DNA of 52,724 nt from an uncultured Eubacterium sp. (GTDB lineage Bacteria; Bacillota; Clostridia; Lachnospirales; Lachnospiraceae): NCBI GenBank assembly GCA_934358495.1, contig CAKRKO010000009.1, positions 1 to 52,724 of the forward strand. The letters run 5' to 3'. The translations under genes were made by a program, and so were the position numbers. The notes below the pieces were generated by a model, which had not been told where the DNA came from, ran no database searches, and saw only the letters and a list, made by a program, of their open reading frames with translations. Positions 33,461-41,742 of the stretch are shown piece after piece. Within the stretch, counting starts at the first letter, position 1. Every line of letters starts with the position of its first letter.

Positions 33461-34971
33461 TCCTTTGTGTCCTCCTGTTTCCGCAACACATCTATGATTC
33501 CTTCCACAATATCACTGGCCATCATTGCATAGTGACCACATTTTGGTACTGCCGCATCGCCCGCCAGTCCATGTACGTAAACACCCAGAGCTGCTGCCAT
33601 CTCCGGATTAAGCTGCTGTGCCAACAGGGCGCCGATCACGCCGCTTAACACATCTCCGGATCCGGCTGTCGCCATGCCGTGATTTCCACTCAGGTTCAGA
33701 AAACAGGTGCCAGTTTTGCATGCTGTTACGGTTCGGGCATCCTTCAAAACAACAATGTTCTGATGCTTCTTTGCAAATTCCACAGCTGTCTGCACCAGTC
33801 CATCCTGAATCTCTGAAATCGACCGTCCCGTAAGCCGGGACATTTCACCAATATGCGGTGTAATGATCATCTCTGTCTCTATCTCACTCCACCATTCCGG
33901 ATGTTTTGCCAGTATATTCAAAGCATCTGCATCGCACAGGCATGGGATCCGTACCTGCCGTATCAGCTCATGCAACATTTTTTCTGCCAGTGCTGACTGG
34001 CTGATGCCCGGTCCTGCCACTACAGCGTCCGCCCAGTGTAATTGTGTTTCTACAAATTCTACCACATCTGTCCCGTCATTGTAAACCGCCAGAACAGCCT
34101 CCGGCACCTGTTCCTGCAAAATCAGGCGATTTTCTTCTACGGTGGCTACCCGAACCAGACCAGATCCCATCCGATAAGCTGCTTTTGCCGCAAAAATTGC
34201 AGCTCCGGCCATCTGCTCGGAACCCGCAAGTATCAGCAACTTTCCATAACTTCCTTTATTTGAACGGGATTTTCGTTTTGGCAAAAGCTTCAGGTCAGCC
34301 GGTTCCAGCACACGCATCTGCGGCTTCAAGTCAAACAAGCTCTGCTCATCGATTCCAATATCTGCCACCTTCAGGTCTCCGGTGTACTCCATTCCCGGAT
34401 ACAGAAGCTGGCCTCGTTTTGCAAATCCAAATGTAACCGTCAGGTCTGCCCGGAAAGCAATTCCAAGCACCTGACCGGTACTTCCGGATACACCGGAAGC
34501 AATATCAATGGCTGCTTTATATGCCTTCATCTCATTCATCTGTGCCAGAATATCCGCATATTTTCCGGATACCTCCCGGCACAGGCCAATGCCAAAAACA
34601 GCGTCCGCCACCACATCCCAGTTCTGTCCAAAGGCTTCGCTGACATCGCAGAACGGTACGCCGTAATTCTCTGCGATCTGCATCTGGCGTGCAGTCTCCG
34701 TGGTCATTTTTTCACGATTTCCCACAAAACAGATAGACACCTGATATTTTTTCAAAAACAGTAAACGCGCAACGGCGATCCCATCCCCGCCATTATTTCC
34801 CGCTCCGCACACTACAAGTACTTTAGTTTTCGGATTTGGATAATGGCTGATAATCTCCCGTTCTGCTTCCAGAGCTGCCCGCTCCATCAGTACTGCTGAA
34901 AGCATGTCACGGCGTTGCATGGTATTTTCATCACACTGTTTCATCTCATGACTGTCTAAGATATATTTCAT
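33457..34971 (-). CDS. nnr: bifunctional NAD(P)H-hydrate epimerase / ADP-dependent dehydratase
   Basis: A metabolite-repair enzyme of 504 residues from the chosen start. The N-terminal half (1-215) is the YjeF_N epimerase (VVCGAGNNGGDGIAVARLL). The C-terminal half is the ribokinase-like dehydratase (KGSYGKLLILAGSEQMAGAA...GHGMATAGSGDVLSG motif). Together they restore hydrated NADH and NADPH. The ATG at 34971 has AAGGG 9 nt upstream; seven extra in-frame codons before it are not needed. Its stop overlaps the alr start. This nnr-alr order is frequent in Clostridia. Confidence 0.95.
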   Translation of the reverse strand: MKYILDSHEMKQCDENTMQRRDMLSAVLMERAALEAEREIISHYPNPKTKVLVVCGAGNNGGDGIAVARLLFLKKYQVSICFVGNREKMTTETARQMQIAENYGVPFCDVSEAFGQNWDVVADAVFGIGLCREVSGKYADILAQMNEMKAYKAAIDIASGVSGSTGQVLGIAFRADLTVTFGFAKRGQLLYPGMEYTGDLKVADIGIDEQSLFDLKPQMRVLEPADLKLLPKRKSRSNKGSYGKLLILAGSEQMAGAAIFAAKAAYRMGSGLVRVATVEENRLILQEQVPEAVLAVYNDGTDVVEFVETQLHWADAVVAGPGISQSALAEKMLHELIRQVRIPCLCDADALNILAKHPEWWSEIETEMIITPHIGEMSRLTGRSISEIQDGLVQTAVEFAKKHQNIVVLKDARTVTACKTGTCFLNLSGNHGMATAGSGDVLSGVIGALLAQQLNPEMAAALGVYVHGLAGDAAVPKCGHYAMMASDIVEGIIDVLRKQEDTKE

Positions 34972-35054
34972 ACGATTTTTCCCTTCTGTCATATACTGCC
35001 TACTTGCAGAAACACCTTCATTTCAGTGAGAATGTACAGTGCTCTCCAATCAGC

Positions 35055-35089
35055 AAAATGCGCTCTGTCCATAGAACAAAGCGCATTTT
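35055..35089 (-). terminator. hairpin downstream of rex
   Basis: AAAATGCGCT...AGCGCATTTT is a perfect 10-bp stem 23 nt after the rex stop. On the minus strand the T run is the TTTT of the stem itself. Confidence 0.65.
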
Positions 35090-35111
35090 ATAACTTCTCA
35101 TTGACGTTTAC

Positions 35112-35747
35112 TTATTTCTCATCCTGTCTGCGAACAATGTTATAGGACAGTTGCATTAAGCTGTCAGACAAATGAACATTTTCTACTACTACATCATCCG
35201 GAAGTTCCAGATCCAGATGTGCAAAATTCCAAATGGCATGAATTCCAAGCTCCACAAGTTTCTCCGCTGCCTGCTCTGCTTTTTCCTTCGGCAAAGTCAG
35301 AACTGCAATATCTACACGCTCCGTCTTTAAAAACTCCGGAAGTTCATCCATCATATGTATCTCAATACCACGGACAGATAACCCTGCCAGTGCCGGATTG
35401 ACATCAAACAATCCTGTAATGACAAATCCCCTTTTTTCAAATTTAACATAATTTGCCAGCGCCTGTCCCATGTTACCGGCTCCGACAACGATGATATTAT
35501 GCTGCCTGTCAAGTCCGAGAATCTTTCCAATTTCTTCATACAGATACTGCACATTATAGCCGTATCCCTGTTGGCCAAATCCGCCAAAATTATTCAGATC
35601 CTGTCGAATCTGTGATGCTGTGACTTTCATACGGACACTGAGTTCATTGGATGAAATTCTCTCTACTCCGGCATCCAGCAACTCTCCCAGATAACGATAA
35701 TACCGGGGCATGCGTCGTATGACAGCCTGCGAAATTTCCTTTTGCAT
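35112..35747 (-). CDS. rex: redox-sensing transcriptional repressor Rex
   Basis: The 211-residue NADH/NAD-responsive repressor has an N-terminal winged helix (ISQAVIRRMPRYYRYLGELL; SSNELSVRMKVTASQIRQDLNNFGGFGQQGYGY) and a Rossmann domain (IIVVGAGNMGQALANY), with the C-terminal swapped helix. It controls fermentative and redox genes in anaerobes. A consensus promoter lies 55 nt upstream. I did not find a clear Rex operator in that promoter. Confidence 0.97.
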   Translation of the reverse strand: MQKEISQAVIRRMPRYYRYLGELLDAGVERISSNELSVRMKVTASQIRQDLNNFGGFGQQGYGYNVQYLYEEIGKILGLDRQHNIIVVGAGNMGQALANYVKFEKRGFVITGLFDVNPALAGLSVRGIEIHMMDELPEFLKTERVDIAVLTLPKEKAEQAAEKLVELGIHAIWNFAHLDLELPDDVVVENVHLSDSLMQLSYNIVRRQDEK

Positions 35748-35801
35748 TGTTCCTATACTCCTCCAAAAACCATCTGCAGTTTTCTGCAGTCATCTATGTT
35801 T

Positions 35802-35830
35802 ATTATATACACATAAATTCTTTTTGTCAA
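35802..35830 (-). promoter_or_regulatory. consensus sigma-A promoter of rex
   Basis: On the minus strand TTGACA (35825-35830), 17 bp, TATAAT (35802-35807): a perfect vegetative promoter. A CTGCAG-AAAA-CTGCAG hairpin lies in the 5' UTR. Confidence 0.92.
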
Positions 35831-35837
35831 TTTTTTA

Positions 35838-37757
35838 TCAATCAGATGCCAGTTCTTCCCATTCCTCATACAACTGATTGAGTTTTTCCTGTACTTCTAC
35901 CTGCTCACTGTGCAGTTTTCCAAGCTTTGCGGAATTTGTTGCCACTGCTGGATCCTGAAACTGTTCGTCAAGTGCTGCCAGCTTTTCTTCCAGAGACTCA
36001 ATTTCTGCTTCGATTTTCTTCACACGGTTCTGAATTTTACGCTTTTTCGCCTGTTCTTCTTTCTGAGACTGCCAGTCTGTCTTACCTTCAGACACTTCTT
36101 CGGTACTTACTGCCGCTTCTGTCTCGGGAGACGCCAGATAAGCCCGCTCATTTATCTCCTTTTTCTCCAGATAATAGTCGTAATTACCAATATAATTGAC
36201 AATGCTCTGCTCCGTCAGATTCAGGATACGCGTCGCTGTCCGGTTAATAAAATAACGATCATGGGATACAAACAGCACTGTTCCCTCGTAACGATTAAGA
36301 GCAGATTCCAAAATTTCCTTGGAAGCAATATCCAGATGGTTCGTCGGCTCATCCAGAATCAGAAAGTTTGCCTCGGAGAGCATCAGTTTTGCCAGTGACA
36401 GACGGCCGCGCTCACCACCGCTCAGATCACTGACACGCTTAAATACATCATCCTCCGTAAAGAGAAACGCTGCCAGAATATTTCGGATTCTGGTCTGGGT
36501 CAGCTTTGGATAATCATCCGCGATCTCCTCCATCAGCGTTTTTTCCATATGGAGCACCTGCTGCTCCTGATCGTAATAACCGATTTTCACATTTGTTCCA
36601 AGAGTAAAGGAACCTGCATCTGCATTGACTTTTTCATTTAAAATCTTCAAAATTGTTGTCTTTCCTGTTCCGTTCTGTCCGATCAATGCCACGCGCTCTC
36701 CACGCTTGATTTCAAAAGAAATATCCTGAAACAGTTTCTTATTTTCATATGCCTTCGACAGACCTTCCACCCGCAGTACATCATTTCCGCTGATAATAGA
36801 AGGTGTCAGTGTCATATGCATCTCAGATTTTTCTTCCTGTGGTTTTTCTAAAACATCAATTTTTGCCAGCTGTTTTTCACGGCTCTCTGCACGCTTAATG
36901 GATTTCTCACGGTTAAAAGATTTCAGTTTTTCAATGACTGCTTCCTGATGCTTGATTTCCCGCTGCTGATTATAATAAGCACGCAATGCTTCCTCTCTTG
37001 CAAAAGCAGCTTTTGCAGCATAAGCAGTATAATTACCATCATAAACTGCGGATTTATGCATGCTGATCTCCACAATCTTTGTCACGATCCGATCCAGAAA
37101 ATAACGGTCATGGGCAACGATCACAACAGCACCTTTATAATTCAGCAAGAATGTCTCCAGCCACTGAATAGACTCGATATCCAGATGGTTCGTCGGCTCA
37201 TCCAGCAAAATGATATCCGGATGTGTCACCAGCAGACGTGCCAGAGACACACGGGTTTTCTGTCCGCCGGACAGTTCATTACAATGTTTTTCAAAATCAT
37301 CCTCGGAAAATCCAAGACCTTTTAAAACCCCGGAAACCTCACTGCGGTAAGAATAACCGTCCCTGGCTTCAAACTCATGCAGCAGCTTATGATAATTTTC
37401 CATATAAGTCTCCATATTCTCTTTTGATACGGACTGCATTCCTTCTTCCAGTTCACGGATTTTCTGCTCCATGTCAATGAGCTGGCGTTTTCCTTCCAGA
37501 ACCGCCTCATAAATCGTCCGCTCATCTGCGATATCCTGATGCTGCGCCAGATACCCCAGTGTCTTTCCTTTTGCCAGGGTTACCGTACCTTCATCTGCCG
37601 GCAGTTCCCCCACAATAATTTTCAACAGTGTGGATTTTCCGGCACCGTTAATTCCTACAATTGCCACTTTTTCCTGATCTTCCACATGAAAACTCACATT
37701 TCGGATCACCGGATCCACACCAAATGATTTGCTGATATTTTGACATGCTAAAATCAT
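35838..37757 (-). CDS. ABC-F family ATPase (Uup/YdiF-like)
   Basis: A soluble twin-ATPase of 639 residues from the chosen start, without membrane domains. The first ABC has GINGAGKSTLLK, LSGGQKTRV and ILLDEPTNHLD; the second has GQNGTGKTTILK, LSGGERGRL and LILDEPTNHLD. Between them is the arginine/lysine-rich linker (KLKSFNREKSIKRAESREKQ). A C-terminal coiled coil follows (about 560-639; QNRVKKIEAEIESLEEKLA). ABC-F proteins act at the ribosomal E site in translation or give antibiotic resistance; this subgroup is usually housekeeping. The ATG at 37757 has GAGGAAG 6 nt upstream. A 28-codon extension would read through a terminator and is rejected. Confidence 0.93.
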   Translation of the reverse strand: MILACQNISKSFGVDPVIRNVSFHVEDQEKVAIVGINGAGKSTLLKIIVGELPADEGTVTLAKGKTLGYLAQHQDIADERTIYEAVLEGKRQLIDMEQKIRELEEGMQSVSKENMETYMENYHKLLHEFEARDGYSYRSEVSGVLKGLGFSEDDFEKHCNELSGGQKTRVSLARLLVTHPDIILLDEPTNHLDIESIQWLETFLLNYKGAVVIVAHDRYFLDRIVTKIVEISMHKSAVYDGNYTAYAAKAAFAREEALRAYYNQQREIKHQEAVIEKLKSFNREKSIKRAESREKQLAKIDVLEKPQEEKSEMHMTLTPSIISGNDVLRVEGLSKAYENKKLFQDISFEIKRGERVALIGQNGTGKTTILKILNEKVNADAGSFTLGTNVKIGYYDQEQQVLHMEKTLMEEIADDYPKLTQTRIRNILAAFLFTEDDVFKRVSDLSGGERGRLSLAKLMLSEANFLILDEPTNHLDIASKEILESALNRYEGTVLFVSHDRYFINRTATRILNLTEQSIVNYIGNYDYYLEKKEINERAYLASPETEAAVSTEEVSEGKTDWQSQKEEQAKKRKIQNRVKKIEAEIESLEEKLAALDEQFQDPAVATNSAKLGKLHSEQVEVQEKLNQLYEEWEELASD

Positions 37758-37775
37758 ATGTTTCTTCCTCACCTT

Positions 37776-37806
37776 AAAAATGGAATCCTGCAGTCCGCAG
37801 GATTCC
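37776..37806 (-). terminator. terminator / possible attenuator just before the ABC-F gene
   Basis: Perfect 10-bp stem GGAATCCTGC/GCAGGATTCC (37782-37791 / 37797-37806) with a 5-nt loop, followed on the minus strand by ATTTTT. It ends about 19 nt before the ABC-F start codon. It may end the icd transcript, gate the ABC-F gene, or both. Confidence 0.85.
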
Positions 37807-37849
37807 TGTTTTCCATTTTTCTTTATCGAATCAGTGTCCATTTATGCCG

Positions 37850-37882
37850 GATAGATCTGAGTCTTTCTGTTCTATCTGACTC
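37850..37882 (-). promoter_or_regulatory. interleaved complementary segments in the ABC-F leader
   Basis: Upstream of the terminator two pairings compete: 37850-37855 with 37871-37876 (GATAGA/TCTATC) and 37859-37863 with 37878-37882 (GAGTC/GACTC). The arms interleave, so both cannot form as simple hairpins. On the minus strand they lie inside a 19-codon open frame (ATG...TGA, M-V-Q-S-Q-I-E...) without a clear ribosome site. This resembles an attenuation leader, but a role is inferred. Confidence 0.3.
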
Positions 37883-37951
37883 TGAACCATGCTTCGTATT
37901 TGGCAGCTTGCAGAATCAGCGGTTAAAGCAGCACTGCTTTTTGTGTACTTC

Positions 37952-39163
37952 TTATGCGTACAGTTTCTCCAGTGTCTCACGGATTGCTTTGATAAAATCA
38001 AGGCTGTTCAATACAACCGGGTTTTCTAATTCTGTAATTAATGCCAAATCTTTTGTCATTTTACCAGATTCTATTGTATCAATACAAGCTTTTTCCAGAT
38101 TATCTGCAAATTTTGCTAATTCCGGCAGATTGTCAAGCTCGCCACGTTTGCGTAATGCACCTGTCCATGCAAAAATCGTTGCCACGGAGTTTGTGGATGT
38201 CTCCTCACCAGCCAGATGTTTATAATAATGTCTCATAACGGTTCCATGAGCAGCTTCATACTCGTATACGCCACTTGGAGAAACCAGTACAGAAGTCATC
38301 ATAGCCAGAGATCCGCATGCAGAAGAAATCATATCACTCATAACGTCACCGTCATAGTTTTTGCATGCCCAGATAAATCCGCCCTCAGCTTTCATGACAC
38401 GGGCAACAGCATCATCGATCAGTGTGTAGAAATACTCGATACCAGCTGCCTCGAATTTTTCTTTGTACTCTGCATCATAAATATCCTGGAAAATATCTTT
38501 GAATGTATGATCGTATTTTTTGGAAATCGTATCTTTTGTTGCAAACCAGAGATCCTGCTTCAAATCCAGTGCGTAGTTGAAGCAGCTTCTTGCAAAACTC
38601 TCGATGGATTTGCAGATATTATGCTGTCCCTGAACGACACCTGCACCTGTAAAGTTGTGTACAAGTTCTCTTACCTCTGTTCCGTCCTCAGCAGTATAAA
38701 CCAGTTCAACTTTTCCCGGTCCCGGGATCTTCATCTCAGAAGCTTTGTATACATCGCCGTAAGCGTGACGGGCAATGGTGATCGGTTTTTTCCAGTTCTT
38801 TACGCATGGCTCAATGCCTTTTACCTTGATTGGTGTACGGAAAACTGTTCCATCAAGAATCGCACGAATGGTTCCGTTCGGGCTCTTCCACATTTCTTTT
38901 AAATTATACTCTTTTACGCGGGCTGCATTTGGTGTGATAGTTGCACATTTTACAGCTACACCGTATTTCTGTGTGGCATAAGCAGAATCGAAAGTTACCT
39001 TGTCGTCTGTTTCATTTCTGTACTCCAGTCCCAGATCGTAATACTCTGTCTTCAGATCTACAAATGGAAGTAATAACTCGTCTTTGATATACTGCCAGAG
39101 AATTCTGGTCATTTCGTCTCCGTCCATCTCAACTAATGGTGTGGTCATTTTAATTTTTTCCAT
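37952..39163 (-). CDS. icd: isocitrate dehydrogenase (NADP-type, eukaryote-like family)
   Basis: An enzyme of 403 residues from the chosen start; it oxidatively decarboxylates isocitrate to 2-oxoglutarate. Seen: TPLVEMDGDEMTRILWQ at the N-terminus, KWKKPITIARHAYGDVYK-like substrate block, ENYDGD-equivalent CKNYDGDVMSDMISSACGSLAMM, and AAHGTVMRHYYKHLAGE. This is the homodimeric type shared with eukaryotes and many Clostridia. GGAGG lies 9 nt before the ATG at 39163. It follows the GntR gene by 19 nt and with Re-citrate synthase supplies 2-oxoglutarate for glutamate; an aconitase is not in the window. Confidence 0.96.
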   Translation of the reverse strand: MEKIKMTTPLVEMDGDEMTRILWQYIKDELLLPFVDLKTEYYDLGLEYRNETDDKVTFDSAYATQKYGVAVKCATITPNAARVKEYNLKEMWKSPNGTIRAILDGTVFRTPIKVKGIEPCVKNWKKPITIARHAYGDVYKASEMKIPGPGKVELVYTAEDGTEVRELVHNFTGAGVVQGQHNICKSIESFARSCFNYALDLKQDLWFATKDTISKKYDHTFKDIFQDIYDAEYKEKFEAAGIEYFYTLIDDAVARVMKAEGGFIWACKNYDGDVMSDMISSACGSLAMMTSVLVSPSGVYEYEAAHGTVMRHYYKHLAGEETSTNSVATIFAWTGALRKRGELDNLPELAKFADNLEKACIDTIESGKMTKDLALITELENPVVLNSLDFIKAIRETLEKLYA

Positions 39164-39182
39164 GGTAATTATCCTCCAAGTC

Positions 39183-39872
39183 TTAATTTTCGCTGTTTTC
39201 GTTCTCTTTTCGGGATTCCTGCAGCAGATTATCCCAGCCGCAATGGTCAATATTTTCAATGGTTCTCATGATATGCTGATTTGCCAGCATCTGTGCTTTC
39301 TCCGGATCGTGGTCATGAATGGCCTGGGCGATCATGCGGTGCTCGTCATTTGATTTTTCAGAACGCTCTTTTGATTTCAACGTCATCTTACGTACCCGCT
39401 GCACATAATTATGAAAATCTGTCAAAACTCCTGCCAGCACCTTGCTTCCGGATGCCTGATATAATGTCTCATGAAACTTATTATCCAATTCAAACACCTG
39501 ACTGCTATGTCCCTTCGACACATGAAATTCTGTCAGATATACGATTTCCTCCAGTTCTTCAATCTGCTCCGGAGTAGCTTTTTTTGCTGCCCATTTGGCA
39601 CATAAACCTTCCATCACAGACCGTATCTCATAAATATCGTTCAAATCTTCCTTGGAAAATCCGGTCACATGCGCCCCCTTGTTCGGCGTGATCGTGACAA
39701 GTCCCTGAAGTTCCAGCTGACGCAGTGCCTCGCGCACCGGTGTCCGGCTGACACCCAGCTCATCGCCGATGGTCTTTTCCTTCAGTTCTTCATCCACCGC
39801 ATATTTTCCGGATAAAATATCCTCTTGCAGTTTATGAAATACTTTCTCACTGAGCGAATGGTTATCTCCCAT
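39183..39872 (-). CDS. GntR-family regulator, FadR/FCD subfamily
   Basis: A regulator of 229 residues from the chosen start. It has the GntR winged helix (about 5-75; LKEKTIGDELGVSRTPVREALRQLELQGLVTI) and an all-helical FCD ligand domain (about 80-215; IYEIRSVMEGLCAKWAA, LDNKFHETLYQASG, DEHRMIAQAIHDHD), with the Asp/His residues that bind metal and a carboxylate effector. GGGGG is upstream of the ATG at 39872. It sits between Re-citrate synthase (17-nt gap) and icd (19-nt gap) and probably binds the three dyads at 41302-41350. The likely effector is a TCA acid such as citrate, by context only. Confidence 0.92.
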   Translation of the reverse strand: MGDNHSLSEKVFHKLQEDILSGKYAVDEELKEKTIGDELGVSRTPVREALRQLELQGLVTITPNKGAHVTGFSKEDLNDIYEIRSVMEGLCAKWAAKKATPEQIEELEEIVYLTEFHVSKGHSSQVFELDNKFHETLYQASGSKVLAGVLTDFHNYVQRVRKMTLKSKERSEKSNDEHRMIAQAIHDHDPEKAQMLANQHIMRTIENIDHCGWDNLLQESRKENENSEN

Positions 39873-39889
39873 CCTGTTTTGCCCCCTTG

Positions 39890-41272
39890 TTATAAAATAA
39901 TTCCCAGTTCCTGGCAGCACTCTGTGATCTTGACAACCAGCTCGTTGTCTGTCAGAACAGTTACACGGCCTTCATCATACTGCTCATCTACCCAGTCTTT
40001 TAATTTATGAACCAGCTCTGAGTTTTTGTCCAGATGACGTTCCTGTGGCAGTCTGTAATAGCTGTTGATCCAGTGTGCGATTCCAGCCAGACCGGAAGTA
40101 TTGGAAATAGATACAAGTGCCGGTCTCTTTAAAAACTTTTCTGTATCAAAAATATTGTAGATCTCTTCATTTTTCAGCAGTCCGTCTGCATGAATTCCGG
40201 CTCTTGTTACATTGAAGTTTTTGCCGGCAAACGGTGTTCTGCTTGGAAGTGTATAATCCAGATCTTTTTCAAAATAATCAACCAGATCCGTGATCACGGT
40301 GGTATCCATGCCGTCCAGTGTTCCTTTTAACTGTGCATACTCAAATACCATAGCTTCCAGCGGTGTGTTGCCGGTACGCTCTCCGATACCAAACAGAGAA
40401 CAATTGACACCGCAGGCACCGTACAGCCATGCTGTGGTAGAGTTTGTAACTGCCTTGTAAAAATCGTTGTGACCATGCCACTCGATCAACTCAGATGGAA
40501 CACCGGCATGGGTTGTCAGACCATAAATGATACCCGGTACGCTTCGTGGAATAACGGCACCCGGGAAGTTAACACCATATCCCATGGTATCGCAGGCACG
40601 CACTTTAATCGGAATCTTGTACTCATCCATCAGTTTCATCAGTTCCACACAGAATGGAATAACGAAACCATAAATATCGGATCTTGTGATATCTTCTAAG
40701 TGGCAGCGTGGACTGATACCTGTCTCCAGGCATTCGCGGATGACACTTAAATAATGGTTCATGGCCTCACGTCTGGTCATTTTCATTTTATAGAAAATAT
40801 GATAATCGGAACAACTTACCAGAATACCTGTTTCACGCAGTCCGATGTCTTTTACTAATTCGAAATCCTGTTTGCTCGCACGGATCCAGCTTGTAACTTC
40901 CGGAAACTTGTATCCACGTTCCATACATTTGTAAACTGCATCACGGTCCTTCTTGCTGTACAGGAAAAACTCGCTCTGGCGGATGATTCCTTTCGGACCG
41001 CCCAGTTTATGCAGATAATCGTAAATCGTTACGATCTGATCAGTAGTGTACGGAGCTCTTGACTGCTGTCCGTCACGGAATGTCGTATCTGTGATCCAGA
41101 TATCGTCCGGCATGTTATGCGGTACGATTCGGTCATTGAACGCAATTTTCGGAATCTCTTCATATGGAAACAGATTTCTAAATGTATTTGGTTCATCTAC
41201 GTCCACCAGCTGATAAAAATGTTCTTCCAACTGCAACAGATTGTTATGCTTATTCATTACTACTTTACGCAT
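39890..41272 (-). CDS. Re-type citrate synthase (HMGL/isopropylmalate-synthase fold)
   Basis: The 460-residue protein belongs to the homocitrate/isopropylmalate synthase superfamily but closely follows the Re-citrate synthase of Clostridium kluyveri along its whole length. Diagnostic blocks: MPDDIWITDTTFRDGQQSRA, YTTDQIVTIYDYLHKLGGPK, QSEFFLYSKKDRDAVY, CSDYHIFYKMKM, RACDTMGYGVNFPG, ELIEWHGHNDFYKAVTNS, GIGERTGNTPLEAM and NVTRAGIHADGLLKN. It condenses oxaloacetate and acetyl-CoA with opposite stereochemistry to the common Si enzyme and is used by strict anaerobes for glutamate synthesis. GAGGAG lies 8 nt before the ATG. Co-transcription with gntR and icd supports the role. Database entries often call such genes homocitrate synthase. 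Confidence 0.9.
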   Translation of the reverse strand: MRKVVMNKHNNLLQLEEHFYQLVDVDEPNTFRNLFPYEEIPKIAFNDRIVPHNMPDDIWITDTTFRDGQQSRAPYTTDQIVTIYDYLHKLGGPKGIIRQSEFFLYSKKDRDAVYKCMERGYKFPEVTSWIRASKQDFELVKDIGLRETGILVSCSDYHIFYKMKMTRREAMNHYLSVIRECLETGISPRCHLEDITRSDIYGFVIPFCVELMKLMDEYKIPIKVRACDTMGYGVNFPGAVIPRSVPGIIYGLTTHAGVPSELIEWHGHNDFYKAVTNSTTAWLYGACGVNCSLFGIGERTGNTPLEAMVFEYAQLKGTLDGMDTTVITDLVDYFEKDLDYTLPSRTPFAGKNFNVTRAGIHADGLLKNEEIYNIFDTEKFLKRPALVSISNTSGLAGIAHWINSYYRLPQERHLDKNSELVHKLKDWVDEQYDEGRVTVLTDNELVVKITECCQELGIIL

Positions 41273-41301
41273 GTTATTCGCTCCTCACCTTATATACATA
41301 C

Positions 41302-41350
41302 TCGTATACAATCTAATAGATTGTATGCAATCAACATCATTGCATACAAT
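41302..41350 (-). promoter_or_regulatory. three tandem GntR-type operator dyads
   Basis: Three near-identical palindromes with a TnGTATnCnA core lie upstream of Re-citrate synthase: TCGTATACAA (41302-41311), ATTGTATGCAAT (41320-41331) and ATTGCATACAAT (41339-41350). Their centres are exactly 19 bp apart. The second and third together form a perfect 12-bp inverted repeat. A -10-like TACAAT overlaps them on the minus strand. They match the style of FadR/GntR operators and are the likely target of the regulator encoded in the operon. Confidence 0.75.
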
Positions 41351-41471
41351 AATACATTTTCATTCTTGCTTTGTCAAGTTAAAGTGTAAAAAAATGAACA
41401 TATTTTTCAGGAAACACTGACAAGCCGCATACATACTATGAATTGTAAATAAAAATCTGGAGGCTATCAAC

Positions 41472-41705
41472 ATGAGTGATTTAGCTGCTACAAACTGTGG
41501 ATGCTCTAATGACAACGGATGCGGATGTAACAACATCATCTGGATCATCTTACTTCTGTGCTGCTGCGGCGGATGTGGTGGAAACGGCAACGGCTCTTTC
41601 CTTGGCGGAAATGGCTGCAGTGAAGCAATCTGGATCATCCTTCTTCTGTGCTGCTGTGGTGGATGCGGCGGAAACAACAACGGAAACGGCTGTGGCTGCT
41701 TCTAA
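41472..41705 (+). CDS. Cys/Gly/Asn-rich small protein with an internal duplication
   Basis: A 77-residue protein with 15 cysteines. A 16-residue unit, IWIILLLCCCGGCGGN, occurs at 23-38 and again at 53-68, a 30-residue period; each unit is a short hydrophobic segment followed by CCCGGCGG. The ends are CGC-type motifs (CGCS, CGCN, CGCF). GGAGG lies 8 nt before the ATG, and a strong terminator follows the stop. The composition suggests a membrane-inserted or self-associating, disulfide- or metal-linked structural protein. Similar short proteins in Lachnospiraceae are automatically labelled 'chorion class high-cysteine'. No function is known to me; the gene is unrelated to the citrate operon on the other strand. 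Confidence 0.8.
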   Translation: MSDLAATNCGCSNDNGCGCNNIIWIILLLCCCGGCGGNGNGSFLGGNGCSEAIWIILLLCCCGGCGGNNNGNGCGCF

Positions 41706-41710
41706 CACAC

Positions 41711-41742
41711 AAGAACCGGAGGCGTCAACGCCTCCGGTTCTT
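41711..41742. terminator. terminator shared by two convergent small genes
   Basis: Perfect 14-bp GC-rich stem AAGAACCGGAGGCG/CGCCTCCGGTTCTT with a TCAA tetraloop. It ends the Cys-rich gene on the plus strand; the stop codon of the minus-strand 46-residue gene lies in its loop. Confidence 0.85.

Noticed and set aside
37758..37841. N-terminal extension of the ABC-F protein
   Set aside because: It would translate the terminator stem; the internal ATG at 37757 has the ribosome site and matches the family's usual start.
41428..41438. CATACATACTA as a sporulation -10 before the Cys-rich gene
   Set aside because: No -35 of SigE, SigG or SigK type lies at the right distance, so I did not call a promoter there.
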